DNA of 64,000 nt from Patescibacteria group bacterium (GCA_018061025.1 JAGOUY010000006.1:36425-100424); one strand, 5' to 3'; positions 44,779-53,253 are shown, counted from the stretch's first letter. Numbers and translations are program-made. The notes: generated from the sequence alone by a model not told the origin.

Positions 44779-45540
44779 ATGCCGTCTCTTGCCTTTAAAA
44801 CCCTCCTCGCCAAAGAAATCCGCCGCTTCCTTGCGGTCTGGATGCAGACTATTTTCACCCCCGTCATCACGACCGGCTTATATTTGATTATTTTCGGTGT
44901 TTCCCTTGGCAAACAAATCAACCTCGGCGCAGGCGTCTCTTATCTCGCCTTCATCGTCCCAGGCCTCATCATGATGGGGATCGTCAATAACGCCGCCCAA
45001 AATGCCAGCTCCTCCATTTTCATCTCCAAACTCAATAACGCCTTAGTCGACGTCCTCGTGTCCCCTCTCAGTGCGACAGAAACCGCCATCGCCTATACCC
45101 TCGGCGGCGTCGTCCGTGCCCTCATGGTCGGCACCATCACCTGGATCATCTCCCTTCCCTTCGAAGTCATCCTCCCTATCCACCCTCTCTTCGTTCTCGT
45201 GATCGCCATCGCGACCGCTGCCTTCTTCTCTGCCCTCGGCGCCCTCGTCGCCATCGTCGCAGAAAAATTTGACCATATCGGTGCCTTCAACACCTTCATC
45301 CTCCTCCCCTTGATCTACCTCGGTGGCGTCTTCTACTCCATCCACATCCTCCCACCCTTCTGGCAACACGTCTCCCGCCTCAACCCCATCTTCTACATGG
45401 TCGACGGCTTTCGCTACGGCTTCTTAGGACGTGCGGACGGCTCCCCCCTCACCTCCCTCACCTTCGTCTGTCTCTTCGCCGCCGGCATGGTTGGCATTTT
45501 GATCTGGGTTTTGAAAAAAGGGTATAGATTGAGAACGTAA
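44779..45540 (+). CDS. ABC-2 type permease
   Basis: A 253-residue integral membrane protein with six hydrophobic helices. FIVPGLIMMGIVNNAAQNASS and LIYLGGVFYSIHILPPFWQHVSRLNPIFYMVDGFRYGFLG are the ABC-2 family signature near the C-terminus. It pairs with the ATPase at 43754-44494 to form an exporter. A strong terminator follows. Confidence 0.93.
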   Translation: MPSLAFKTLLAKEIRRFLAVWMQTIFTPVITTGLYLIIFGVSLGKQINLGAGVSYLAFIVPGLIMMGIVNNAAQNASSSIFISKLNNALVDVLVSPLSATETAIAYTLGGVVRALMVGTITWIISLPFEVILPIHPLFVLVIAIATAAFFSALGALVAIVAEKFDHIGAFNTFILLPLIYLGGVFYSIHILPPFWQHVSRLNPIFYMVDGFRYGFLGRADGSPLTSLTFVCLFAAGMVGILIWVLKKGYRLRT

Positions 45541-45569
45541 TTTTGGCTAATATAAGAGAAAGCAGACAT

Positions 45570-45596
45570 AAAATACTGGACAAACTCCAGTATTTT
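45570..45596. terminator. bidirectional terminator after the ABC operon
   Basis: A perfect 11-bp stem, AAAATACTGGA-CAAAC-TCCAGTATTTT. The -35 of the next promoter lies inside its right half. Confidence 0.85.
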
Positions 45597-45605
45597 AGGT
45601 ACCAT
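45577..45605 (+). promoter_or_regulatory. promoter of the two tiny membrane-protein genes
   Basis: TGGACA (45577-45582), 17 bases, TACCAT (45600-45605). The -10 is identical to that at 11202. Confidence 0.55.
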
Positions 45606-45609
45606 CTTC

Positions 45610-45631
45610 GGTCTACTAAGCCTAGTGGACC
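45610..45631 (+). promoter_or_regulatory. 5'-terminal leader hairpin
   Basis: GGTCTACTA-AGCC-TAGTGGACC is a 9-bp stem with one G-T pair, starting within about two bases of the predicted transcription start. Confidence 0.55.
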
Positions 45632-45636
45632 CCTGC

Positions 45637-45668
45637 CACGACCGGGTCATGTCGTGAGAGAGAAGGAA
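45637..45668 (+). repeat. 32-bp leader repeat with hairpin, copy 1
   Basis: CACGACCGGGTCATGTCGTG (CACGAC/GTCGTG stem, 8-base loop) continues into AGAGAGAAGGAA, the ribosome-binding site of the 44-residue gene. All 32 bases recur at 45821-45852. The repeat contains the minimal upstream frame ATG-TCG-TGA. Confidence 0.8.
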
Positions 45669-45671
45669 GTC

Positions 45672-45806
45672 ATGGATACAAACAAAAAGGGTCTCCAGCG
45701 GCTGAGCCAGGTGATCGAAGACAACGCGTGGTGGGTCATGCCCACGGTGGTCATCGGAGGGATCTTCATCTGGCTGATCGTAGCAATCGCTACAACCCCC
45801 AGATAA
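45672..45806 (+). CDS. tiny membrane protein, 44 aa
   Basis: The ATG at 45672 is preceded by AGAAGGA at good spacing. MDTNKKGLQRLSQVIEDNAW is a charged helix, then VMPTVVIGGIFIWLIVAIAT is a single transmembrane helix. No family is recognised. Codons are GC-ending (CAG, CTG, ATC). The same frame is open further upstream, but the repeated leader makes this start the likely one. It forms an operon with the 68-residue gene. Confidence 0.65.
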   Translation: MDTNKKGLQRLSQVIEDNAWWVMPTVVIGGIFIWLIVAIATTPR

Positions 45807-45820
45807 GCCCAAAAAACCGT

Positions 45821-45852
45821 CACGACCGGGTCATGTCGTGAGAGAGAAGGAA
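45821..45852 (+). repeat. 32-bp leader repeat with hairpin, copy 2
   Basis: An exact copy of 45637-45668, placed directly before the ATG of the second tiny membrane protein, with AGAAGGA as its Shine-Dalgarno. Confidence 0.8.
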
Positions 45853-45855
45853 CAA

Positions 45856-46062
45856 ATGCAACCTGGATTCTGGTTCGGATCTGCGTTCGTCTCGATGGGC
45901 GGGGCGCTGTGGTGGTGGGGCCGTCAGGCGTACGACTCTGCGACGGGCTATCCCATCAAGGAGCGAACGCTTGGGCGACGGCAGGGGGCGTCTATCGCCC
46001 TTTCCATCCAAGGATTCATCTTCATGATCGTCAACATCGTCGCCTACCTCAACAAGCACTGA
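45856..46062 (+). CDS. tiny membrane protein, 68 aa
   Basis: MQPGFWFGSAFVSMGGALWW begins with a hydrophobic helix. A short polar loop (RQAYDSATGYPIKERTLGRR) leads to a second helix, GASIALSIQGFIFMIVNIVAYL. The protein is probably two-pass. The ATG at 45856 is chosen because it follows the second leader repeat; a GTG at 45838 lies inside that repeat. Family unknown. Confidence 0.65.
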   Translation: MQPGFWFGSAFVSMGGALWWWGRQAYDSATGYPIKERTLGRRQGASIALSIQGFIFMIVNIVAYLNKH

Positions 46063-46092
46063 TCCTCAAGCGCACCGCGCGCGCAGAGAAGC

Positions 46093-46146
46093 CATCCGTC
46101 GTCTGACGGACCCTAGGCTTCCTCAGCCGACGGATGCGCTTTTCTG
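46093..46146 (+). terminator. terminator of the tiny-gene operon
   Basis: CATCCGTCG (46093-46101) pairs with CGACGGATG (46128-46136) and is followed by CGCTTTTCTGTTT. It overlaps the 3' end of the convergent aminotransferase gene. Confidence 0.65.
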
Positions 46147-47343
46147 TTTCTCGAGAAACTCTTCTCTCCCTTTGATTAAATGCTTCATGGCTATTTTCAA
46201 TCCGTTTTCTTCAATCACAAACGCAATCCTTATCTGCGTCTTCCCTGCTCCAGCCGTAGCATAAAACGCTTGCGCGGGTGTCGTTAACACTGTCTGACGC
46301 TCCGTTTGAATCCCGGAATACTCCTTCAACATAAATTGGGTGAATAGCTCCGCATCTACCCCAATATCCGCGATAAGATAAAGCGCCCCCGCTGGATACC
46401 CACACGGAATACCGGCCTCCTGCAAACAACGAAAAACGATATCCCGACGGGTTGCATATTCTCGCTTCGCCCGTTGAATATCCGTCTCCCCTTCATCCAA
46501 CACACGGACAAACGCCCTCTGCTCCACCGTCGGAACAGACAAACGCATTTGCGCATATTTAAGGGCAGCGTTCATCAAATCCTCTCGACGCAATACCAAC
46601 CATCCGATTCGAGCTCCGCAAGCGGAATATCGCTTCGAAACACTATCGACAACGATCGCGACTTCTTCCGATCCGCGGATCTCGAGGACACTCGTAGCAC
46701 GCTCGCCCTCAAATACAAACTCCCGATACACCTCATCTACAATAAGAAAAATAGAACAACGCTTAGCCAATTCAACTAGCTCAACCAATCGCTCTTTAGA
46801 AACGACAGACCCGGTTGGATTATTTGGATTACACATCAATACCGCCTTTGTTCTGGGCGTTATCGCCTGCTCAATCATTTCGATAGAAGGAAGTGCAAAC
46901 CCCTCTTCCAACTTCGTCGCAACCGAGACAACCTTCACCCCTTTCAGCCCCGCCATGCTCTGATAATTCGTATAAAACGGCTCAAAGACGATGACTTCAT
47001 CCCCCGGATCACACACAAGATCAAACACCGCCATCAAGGCTTCACTTGCTCCCGACGTGATGATGGTTTGCGCGGCAGATACGGATATATTTAAACGTTC
47101 GTAGTATCGGCTGATCGCCTGACGGAGCGATTCATCTCCCGCACTAGGAGCATAGGAGAGGACAGGCTCGTCAAACATACGAACACCTTCATAAAACAAA
47201 GAAGACGTCGCTACATCCGGCTGTCCAATATTTAAAGGAAAGACCGTCACCCCTTGGGTACGCAACCCATCTGCCATCGGCAAATATTTACGAATTGCAG
47301 ACGCTGGTAACGCTTGAATGCGACGAGAAAGTGACGGAGGCAT
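46123..47343 (-). CDS. class I/II PLP-dependent aminotransferase
   Basis: A fold-type I aminotransferase of 406 residues (aspartate-aminotransferase-like). VFPLNIGQPDVATS, ITSGASEALMAVFDLVCDPGD, LMCNPNNPTGSVVSKE, IFLIVDEVYREF, and SVSKRYSACGARIGW containing the PLP-binding Lys are clear. The frame extends upstream to 47406, but those residues (LGSRLRGNDR) come from the dispersed repeat at 47371-47397, so the ATG at 47343 is the start. The substrate is not predictable. Confidence 0.92.
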   Translation of the reverse strand: MPPSLSRRIQALPASAIRKYLPMADGLRTQGVTVFPLNIGQPDVATSSLFYEGVRMFDEPVLSYAPSAGDESLRQAISRYYERLNISVSAAQTIITSGASEALMAVFDLVCDPGDEVIVFEPFYTNYQSMAGLKGVKVVSVATKLEEGFALPSIEMIEQAITPRTKAVLMCNPNNPTGSVVSKERLVELVELAKRCSIFLIVDEVYREFVFEGERATSVLEIRGSEEVAIVVDSVSKRYSACGARIGWLVLRREDLMNAALKYAQMRLSVPTVEQRAFVRVLDEGETDIQRAKREYATRRDIVFRCLQEAGIPCGYPAGALYLIADIGVDAELFTQFMLKEYSGIQTERQTVLTTPAQAFYATAGAGKTQIRIAFVIEENGLKIAMKHLIKGREEFLEKQKSASVG

Positions 47344-47370
47344 AAATAAAAATTCTCTGTTATCGTTTCT

Positions 47371-47397
47371 GTCATTCCCGCGAAGGCGGGAACCCAG
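47371..47397. repeat. short dispersed hairpin repeat
   Basis: The same GTCATTCCCGCGAAGGCGGG...CCCAG unit as 24319-24346, upstream of the aminotransferase. Confidence 0.75.
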
Positions 47398-47444
47398 CCC
47401 CGGCACCGTCGTTCGCGAACGACGTGCCCCCGACAGACCGATAG

Positions 47445-48176
47445 TTACGATGGGAAAAAATGATCAATAAGAGCGAGAATAGGAAACACCACCACCGCTT
47501 TAAAAATTCTTCCAATTCTCTTAGGCTCCTGTACCAATCTCCACACCCATTCAATACCCAATGCTTGAAATAGTTTAGGTGCACGCCGAATATTCCCCGC
47601 CCAATAATCAAACGTTCCACCTACGCCCACAATCATTTTCACACTTGGCATATCTTGCAAATAGCGCGCAATCCACCGCTCTTGCTTAGGATGGCCAAAC
47701 CCCACCAACACAATTTGTGGAGCAAATAAGGTCAAGCGATGACGTGCTTCTTCCCCTTCTTCGTCATCCGTCCCATCTGCCTGTACCACTCCACCTCGCT
47801 CTGCAATCAACGCCAAGCTTGGATAGACCGTACGCCAATGCGCCGCGGCTAACTCTGCCACACGTTTTTTTCCACCAATGAACGCAACGCGCAAATCTTG
47901 CGTATGCGCTTCTTTCAGCAACGCTTCGCCTAACTCCACTCCCGTCACACGTGACCACTTCTGATCAAAGAGACGACCAATTCCGTACAATCCCACTCCA
48001 TCAACCACCCGAATGTCCGCTTGTTGTAAGGCTTTTTTATACTCTGGATGACGACGAGCCGCAAGCAAAATCTCTGGATTCGCCGTGACAACCCAAAGAG
48101 GCGCCATCGCCGTCCGAAAGCGCTCTAAAACGGCCTCTTTTGATATTCCTTCAATCGAAACGCCAAACATCATCAT
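47445..48176 (-). CDS. WecG/TagA/CpsF-family glycosyltransferase
   Basis: A 243-residue GT26 enzyme. WVVTANPEILLAARRHPEYKKAL, ADIRVVDGVGLYGIGR, IVLVGFGHPKQERWIARYL, and VGVGGTFDYWAGNIRRAPKLFQALGIEWVWRLVQEPKR match the family closely. Members transfer ManNAc or similar sugars to lipid-linked precursors of wall polymers. Several ATG codons overlap at the start (48170-48176). Confidence 0.95.
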   Translation of the reverse strand: MMMFGVSIEGISKEAVLERFRTAMAPLWVVTANPEILLAARRHPEYKKALQQADIRVVDGVGLYGIGRLFDQKWSRVTGVELGEALLKEAHTQDLRVAFIGGKKRVAELAAAHWRTVYPSLALIAERGGVVQADGTDDEEGEEARHRLTLFAPQIVLVGFGHPKQERWIARYLQDMPSVKMIVGVGGTFDYWAGNIRRAPKLFQALGIEWVWRLVQEPKRIGRIFKAVVVFPILALIDHFFPS

Positions 48177-48210
48177 AACGCCCTGATCTTAGCACACTTC
48201 ATTAATAAGC

Positions 48211-48374
48211 CTAGAACTCCTTTCAAAACTCTTACTCTCTGCAAGAAGATCTCTTGGAGGAGACTCTCGGAGGGCGACGGCCCGAGAGCGAGCTGCATTT
48301 TTCGCAAAAAATGACTGCGTGCTCCTCCAAGAGATCTTCTTGCAGAGAGTGGGTGTGTTTTGAAATGAGTTCTA
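48211..48374. repeat. hairpin element E
   Basis: Perfect 29-bp arms at 48234-48262 and 48322-48350 lie within a longer palindrome (TAGAACTC.../...GAGTTCTA). The 59-base core contains CTCTCGG/CCGAGAG with GACGG in the loop, GAGCTG, a CATTTTT/AAAAAATG hairpin and TGCGTG. This core layout matches element A (GACGG, GAGCAG, hairpin, TGCGTA). The outer TCTAG and CATCGCC flanks are not clearly present. Confidence 0.7.
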
Positions 48375-48377
48375 ACA

Positions 48378-51071
48378 TTACTCCGGAACAAAGGTCCCAT
48401 GCTCCACTTCCAGCTTCCCACCTGGCTGGATCACGATTGTGTCACGACGCGACACATCTTTACGCAATAACGCATCTGCCAAGGCATTCTCAACACGTTC
48501 TTGGATAACGCGACGTAAAGGACGTGCGCCATATAATGGATCAAACCCGGCTTGCACCAACTCTTCAACCGCCGCAGGTTCTGCTCGAAAACCCATGCCT
48601 TTAAGTGCCAAGCGTTTCGCCAAACTATGCAGAAGAAGACCCGCAATCGCGCGCACATTCTCAAGCGTAAGCGGCTTAAAGACGATCACGCCATCAAAAC
48701 GGTTCAAGAATTCTGGACGAAACACGCCTTTTAACTCTCCTTCCAATAATCCGGTCTTAATCCGTTCCGTCGAGGCTCCCACTTTTACCTGCTCTTGGAT
48801 AAAACTCGTCCCGGCATTACTCGTCGCAATCAAGACGGCATTCGTAAAATCCACCGTCCTGCCTACTCCATCCGTCAACCGTCCGTCATCCATGACTTGC
48901 AAGAAGAGCGTAAGAATATCTGGATGCGCTTTTTCCAATTCATCTAATAAAATAATACTAAATGGCTGTTTGCGCACCGCTTCCGTTAATAATCCTCCGC
49001 GTTCATCCCCTGGCGACCCAATCATGCGTACGATGGAGGAGGGATGCTGGTACTCAGACATATCCAAGCGAATCATCGCTTCTTCCCGTCCAAAATACTC
49101 GGCCGCCAACGCCTTACTCAATTCCGTTTTTCCTACCCCGGTTGGACCTAAGAAGAGAAAGTTCGCAATCGGACGTTTATGCTCACGCACATCCGCTCGC
49201 GCGCGACGCATCGCCTGCGCCACCGCCGTCACCGCCTCCTCTTGTCCAATCACACGTCCATGCAAGCGCTCTTCTAAATTTAACAGCTTCTGCGATTCAT
49301 CTTGAGAAATCGCATTAACGGGAATATTGGTTTTTGCTTGGATAATCTTGGCAACATCCTCCGCAGATACGAGGACTTGCTCCCCTCGCTCATTCCGGGC
49401 CAACACCGCCGCCTCACGCACCATATTGATCGCCGCCTGAGGCATCCGTTCGTCATGTAAATATCGCGTCCCAAGCGTAACCGCTCGCTCTAAGGCCGCA
49501 TACGAGAAAAATACACGCGTTTCATATTCAATAAACCCGCTCTTGGCCATCAATACTTCCAGGACGGCCTCTTCGTTCATTTCCTCTACTTGAACCCGCA
49601 CCAACTTACTCCCCAATGAACGACGCTCTAAAACCCCCGTCCACGCTTGCGGCGTCGTGGTCGCAATTACAAAGAAATGTCCTCGATCCAATTCGCTTGC
49701 GAGCGCCTCGGCTAAATCCATCGCTCCCGTCCCACCTCCGGCTAACGCTTCAATCCCTTCCAATACTAGTACGATGTTTCCACTCAAGGCTGCCTCATTC
49801 AACATGGTCAGTAACCGTTCTAACGCTTGCCCCGATTCACCCCCTGCTACCAAGGCAGCTAAATGAACAGAGACTAAGCGACGATCAAACAAGGAGGAAG
49901 GCACGTCCTCCTCCACCATGCGCCGTGCGAGCCCCTCAACCAAGGCCGTCTTGCCCACCCCTGCATCTCCAACGAGAACGACACCTTGCCTACCACTCTC
50001 AATCGCACGTAATAATTCTTCCATTTCTTTTTCGCGTCCCACTGGCGGCATCAAATGTCCATTACGCGCCGCCAAGGTAAGATCTTCACTAAACCGATCC
50101 AATAATGCCGTCTGTCGTGCTGTCATGAGTCGGTTCATGCCCGTATTGGGTTTTTGTTGAGATAAAGAGATGAATCGATCATGTTCTTCCCGCAACTGTT
50201 CTTGCAAGCGTACCCAATGCGCCACGTGCAAGACATGCTCACGCGGAAAACCTAAGCGATCAAACATGGCTTGAAGGGTCTCATCCGCCAAAAACGCCTG
50301 CACAAACACTTCCGTCACCCCCATATACTTGCGCCGTGCCTCACGCGCCATGATATAGGCAGATAAAAGTACAGTCTTCGTTTCCGAGGACAAGACGGTG
50401 GGCGTCCCACTCCGCAAAGAACGTAACAATTCAACCAAAGGCGGCTTGATCACCTCATTCGCAACCCCTAACCTCGTCAGAAAGATTCCTCCCGCTGGAC
50501 TGGACAAAGAAGCCGCAAACACATGTAACGGCAACACCTCCGCTCGACCCGTCTGCACCGCTAACTGATAGGCCTGCTCTAACACCGACCATAACGCGGG
50601 CTGCGCATAGGCCGACACATCAACAAGCTGATTCGCATCGGTCTTACGCGCACGACCACTCGCCGACCAACTCGAAATAATCAAGGCCTTTTCTGCAAAG
50701 GCTTGGACATGAAAGACTAAAAAACAAATCGCGAGACACCCAATCCACCACAACATCATCGACCAATGGCCAGACACCCACGTCGCTCCTTCAAATAATT
50801 GCAATGGATCCCCCTGCGTGAACCAATGCCACCCCCAGCCTGCAAAACATAAGAAAATAAGGAGCAAAAACCCTAACTGAACCCCACGATGGAACGTCAA
50901 ACGCCAACGCCGAAACGCAAAGAAAAATCCATCCAACGTAGGACGCCACAACAAAACCCCATCTTCATCTGGATAAAATACCCCCGCTCCTTTACAAGCC
51001 GCGCAGCGCAAGGCGGCACGTGGATCACCTAAACATTCACGACACGTTTGGACCGCAGAAGAAGGAGCCAT
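48378..51071 (-). CDS. membrane-anchored ClpC/ClpB-like AAA+ ATPase
   Basis: An 897-residue Clp ATPase with an unusual N-terminus. Residues 10-35 form a CxxC-CxxC zinc-ribbon ([21 protein letters not shown], DnaJ-like). Two transmembrane helices follow (~65-85, ~105-125), then a Clp_N-like repeat domain, AAA-1 ([30 protein letters not shown]) and AAA-2 ([59 protein letters not shown]). No ClpP-binding loop was identified. It is probably a membrane-tethered unfoldase. A small membrane protein is encoded three bases upstream. Confidence 0.9.
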   Translation of the reverse strand: MAPSSAVQTCRECLGDPRAALRCAACKGAGVFYPDEDGVLLWRPTLDGFFFAFRRWRLTFHRGVQLGFLLLIFLCFAGWGWHWFTQGDPLQLFEGATWVSGHWSMMLWWIGCLAICFLVFHVQAFAEKALIISSWSASGRARKTDANQLVDVSAYAQPALWSVLEQAYQLAVQTGRAEVLPLHVFAASLSSPAGGIFLTRLGVANEVIKPPLVELLRSLRSGTPTVLSSETKTVLLSAYIMAREARRKYMGVTEVFVQAFLADETLQAMFDRLGFPREHVLHVAHWVRLQEQLREEHDRFISLSQQKPNTGMNRLMTARQTALLDRFSEDLTLAARNGHLMPPVGREKEMEELLRAIESGRQGVVLVGDAGVGKTALVEGLARRMVEEDVPSSLFDRRLVSVHLAALVAGGESGQALERLLTMLNEAALSGNIVLVLEGIEALAGGGTGAMDLAEALASELDRGHFFVIATTTPQAWTGVLERRSLGSKLVRVQVEEMNEEAVLEVLMAKSGFIEYETRVFFSYAALERAVTLGTRYLHDERMPQAAINMVREAAVLARNERGEQVLVSAEDVAKIIQAKTNIPVNAISQDESQKLLNLEERLHGRVIGQEEAVTAVAQAMRRARADVREHKRPIANFLFLGPTGVGKTELSKALAAEYFGREEAMIRLDMSEYQHPSSIVRMIGSPGDERGGLLTEAVRKQPFSIILLDELEKAHPDILTLFLQVMDDGRLTDGVGRTVDFTNAVLIATSNAGTSFIQEQVKVGASTERIKTGLLEGELKGVFRPEFLNRFDGVIVFKPLTLENVRAIAGLLLHSLAKRLALKGMGFRAEPAAVEELVQAGFDPLYGARPLRRVIQERVENALADALLRKDVSRRDTIVIQPGGKLEVEHGTFVPE

Positions 51072-51074
51072 AGG

Positions 51075-51467
51075 TTAAAACGATTGCACAAACGCCTGAA
51101 ATCCGACCGAAAAATTTAATAAAAGAAATACAATCGCTAAAATCGGCGCAAAACACCACAACAACACCAACACCAGAGAAACAAGCGCTTCGATAAACAG
51201 GGCGAATAATCTCGCCAGAATCACGACGCCTCGCATCGCAATACTAATCAGCCTCCCCACCCAATCTCGCGTCCCATACATCGGCACAAAAAAATTCCTC
51301 ACCCACAACCCAATCGCATACCCCCGGGCCCGATAACGCAGCATACGCACACGCCACGCCCCCAACGACATAAGCCCCTCCGTATACCACCACAACGGAA
51401 AGCGTAAAACACTCCCAAAAAAATCCGATATAACAAAGGACGCAACCGCCTGCACACGCGAAGACAT
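51075..51467 (-). CDS. small membrane protein upstream of the Clp ATPase
   Basis: A 130-residue basic protein with two or three hydrophobic segments; the last is AIVLVLLWCFAPILAIVFLLL-like. MSSRVQAVASFVISDFFGSV begins it. The start at 51467 is the first ATG; a CTG at 51476 is in frame. Because it precedes and nearly abuts the membrane-anchored Clp gene, a role as partner or adaptor is inferred. Confidence 0.65.
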   Translation of the reverse strand: MSSRVQAVASFVISDFFGSVLRFPLWWYTEGLMSLGAWRVRMLRYRARGYAIGLWVRNFFVPMYGTRDWVGRLISIAMRGVVILARLFALFIEALVSLVLVLLWCFAPILAIVFLLLNFSVGFQAFVQSF

Positions 51468-51490
51468 AGACAACAACAGTATACAACATT

Positions 51491-51740
51491 TAGGCCTCAG
51501 GCGTCAGGGATGAGGCGTCAGCTTCCGACTCCTTCCCCCTCTCTCCTCATCTAGGACCCGTGAGTATGCAAGTATTTTTCGTTACTCGTGTTTGAGCAAG
51601 GAGACAAAACCGTTGCTCATGCTTGAGGACTGCAGGTTTTGGCTCCGGTCCACCATACACAGCGTAGGTGGAATGCGAGGGGAGTAACGAGAAATATGTG
51701 CATACTCACGGGCCCATCGCCTATATATCACAATCCAATC
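51491..51740 (+). repeat. hairpin element D with extended left flank
   Basis: The ~33-bp arms (51554-51587 and 51682-51714) pair with four mismatches. The core shares GAGCAAGGAGACA, CTGCAG, TGGCTCCGGTCC and GGAATGCGAG with element C. Its AAAACC/GGTTTT and CCACC/GGTGG stems replace CCCCC/GGGGG and CCGCC/GGCGG of C, which is covariation. The left flank includes the ~28-base repeat also seen near A (51491-51520), a pyrimidine tract and ATCTAGG. It fills most of the 450-base gap between ftsL and the membrane-protein gene. Confidence 0.75.
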
Positions 51741-51875
51741 CCTACGAATCGGATGGATCCTCGATCTTCGCTTCGCTCGTCAAGGATGACGAAAGAAAAA
51801 GAAGAAAAACAAAAAACGCTTCTTATCTCTCCACGCCAATGGCAGACAAAAAACGTTTTTCCTCTTCAGAACGCC

Positions 51876-51907
51876 CGTATTCGACCCTCAACAAAAAGAC
51901 GAATACG
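51876..51907 (-). terminator. hairpin after ftsL
   Basis: CGTATTCG and CGAATACG form an 8-bp stem just past the ftsL stop. It is a candidate terminator of the mraZ-rsmH-ftsL operon, but no clean T run follows directly. Confidence 0.4.
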
Positions 51908-51917
51908 AACGTCCTGC

Positions 51918-52283
51918 TTATTTACGCACGGCAACCTGACCAGGTCCTTGTAAATACCGAATATTCGACAACGGCACATATCCCATCCCTTGGATACGCG
52001 TCTCAAGGGCGTGGATCGAATTGAGTTCCGTGACCTTATAGTCCAACGAGGCAACCGTATCATTCAAACGTTCCACTTGTTTTTCTAATTGACGCAGTTC
52101 AAAACTTTGGTTGGCCTGCGTCGTCACCTGATAGATATAGACACCCATACACGCCGCCATACAACCAATCATGGCCGCAAAGACCGTCCCACGCTTCACA
52201 TCCGCCAATCGGCGCGCAAAGGGCATGGGAAGAGCAAATTGTTCATGTGGACGTTTAAGGGAAATCGCTAAGGGACGAGACAT
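51918..52283 (-). CDS. ftsL: FtsL-like division protein
   Basis: A 121-residue bitopic protein: basic cytoplasmic N-terminus, transmembrane helix GTVFAAMIGCMAACMGVYIY, then a leucine-rich coiled coil (LRQLEKQVERLNDTVASLDYKV) and a short tail. Sequence conservation of FtsL is poor, so the identity rests on topology and position directly after rsmH. FtsL recruits and activates the septal FtsWI synthase with FtsB. No ftsI or mur genes follow, so the division cluster ends here. Confidence 0.8.
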   Translation of the reverse strand: MSRPLAISLKRPHEQFALPMPFARRLADVKRGTVFAAMIGCMAACMGVYIYQVTTQANQSFELRQLEKQVERLNDTVASLDYKVTELNSIHALETRIQGMGYVPLSNIRYLQGPGQVAVRK

Positions 52284-52289
52284 AGAAGG

Positions 52290-53183
52290 TTAAAGGAGCT
52301 TACTCGCTGTTCTCAACTTGGCGCTGCGGGCTCTAGGGTTCTTAGTCAATTCTTCTTCCGGTGGAGCAACAGGTTTCTTAGTGAGCGGCTTCCAACGCGC
52401 ATCTTGGAAGGCGAGTTTCACGATCCGATCTTCAATCGAATGGAACGTGATAATCGCGAGCCGACCCTCTGGAGCAAGCACCGAGTACGCAGATTCAATC
52501 GCCTGCTTAAGCGCTTGCACTTCATCATTCACGGCCATGCGCAAGGCCTGAAACGTACGTGTCGCGCAATGAATCCGACCATTTTCGTAGGCACTTGGCA
52601 CAGCGCCTCGGATAATATCCACGAGTTCAAACGTCGTGGTAATCCGCTGCTGTTCACGGGCGGTGACAATCGCTTCGGCAATCCGTCCGGCAAAACGTTC
52701 TTCGCCAAACACGCCGATCATTTGTCGTAGCTCCCCTCGTGGCCAGGTGTTCACGATATCTTCAGCCGTAAGCCCATCGTCATTGGCTCGCGTGCCTAAC
52801 CGCATATCGAGTGGACCATCAATCTGGAAGGAAATCCCTTTGGTCGGATCTTCCAGCTCATCCGAAGACAAGCCAAGATCTAACAAGATCCCATCCACTT
52901 GCTGGATCCCTTCCTTCTTAAGCGCATCAGCGAGGTATCGAAAGTTCTCTTCGATCCCCTGCCAACGGTCACCATAAGAAGCTAAGGCCTTGCGCGCACG
53001 TGCCAACGCCACGGGATCAACATCGAAAGAAATGACCCGACCGTTTGGCGCACTACGCTCAAGCAGCGCTCGCGTATGCGTCGCTCCACCAAGTGTCCCG
53101 TCTATGTAGACCCCTCCTGGCCGTACGTTGAGGGCAAGCATGGATTCCTCAAGCATGACGGCGGTATGAATAGATGTCTGCAT
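52290..53183 (-). CDS. rsmH: 16S rRNA (cytosine-1402-N4) methyltransferase
   Basis: RsmH/MraW methylates C1402 of 16S rRNA. HTAVMLEESMLALNVRPGGVYIDGTLGGATHTRALL is the SAM-binding start, followed by GRVISFDVDP, GILLDLGLSSDELED, QIDGPLDMR, ATRTFQALRMAVNDEVQAL and ITFHSIEDRIVK. 297 residues is normal. It is between mraZ and ftsL, the standard dcw order. Confidence 0.97.
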   Translation of the reverse strand: MQTSIHTAVMLEESMLALNVRPGGVYIDGTLGGATHTRALLERSAPNGRVISFDVDPVALARARKALASYGDRWQGIEENFRYLADALKKEGIQQVDGILLDLGLSSDELEDPTKGISFQIDGPLDMRLGTRANDDGLTAEDIVNTWPRGELRQMIGVFGEERFAGRIAEAIVTAREQQRITTTFELVDIIRGAVPSAYENGRIHCATRTFQALRMAVNDEVQALKQAIESAYSVLAPEGRLAIITFHSIEDRIVKLAFQDARWKPLTKKPVAPPEEELTKNPRARSAKLRTASKLL

Positions 53184-53253
53184 ACGTCTGGAAACTCTTC
53201 GTGGATCGTCGATGGTGCATCAAAAAGATGGACCATCAACGTTCAACGAGGAA

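Noticed and set aside
47344..47406. Upstream extension of the aminotransferase (LGSRLRGNDR...)
   Set aside because: These residues are the translation of the dispersed repeat at 47371-47397; the ATG at 47343 gives the normal family N-terminus.
48439..49305. A 288-codon plus-strand frame inside the Clp ATPase gene
   Set aside because: The minus-strand frame is a clear AAA+ protein; the antisense translation is Ser/Arg/Thr-rich and has no start signal.
22829..51714. Hairpin elements as ordinary intrinsic terminators
   Set aside because: Arms of 20-34 bp with long structured cores are far larger than terminators, one copy lies within an operon, and conserved flanks would be unnecessary.
22823..51740. 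Hairpin elements as CRISPR, integron attC sites or retron RNAs
   Set aside because: There is no spacer array or Cas gene, no integron integrase or RYYYAAC/GTTRRRY ends, and no reverse transcriptase in the window.
51668..52024. Plus-strand frame over element D and antisense to ftsL
   Set aside because: It crosses a hairpin element and an established gene and has no ribosome-binding site or recognisable protein.
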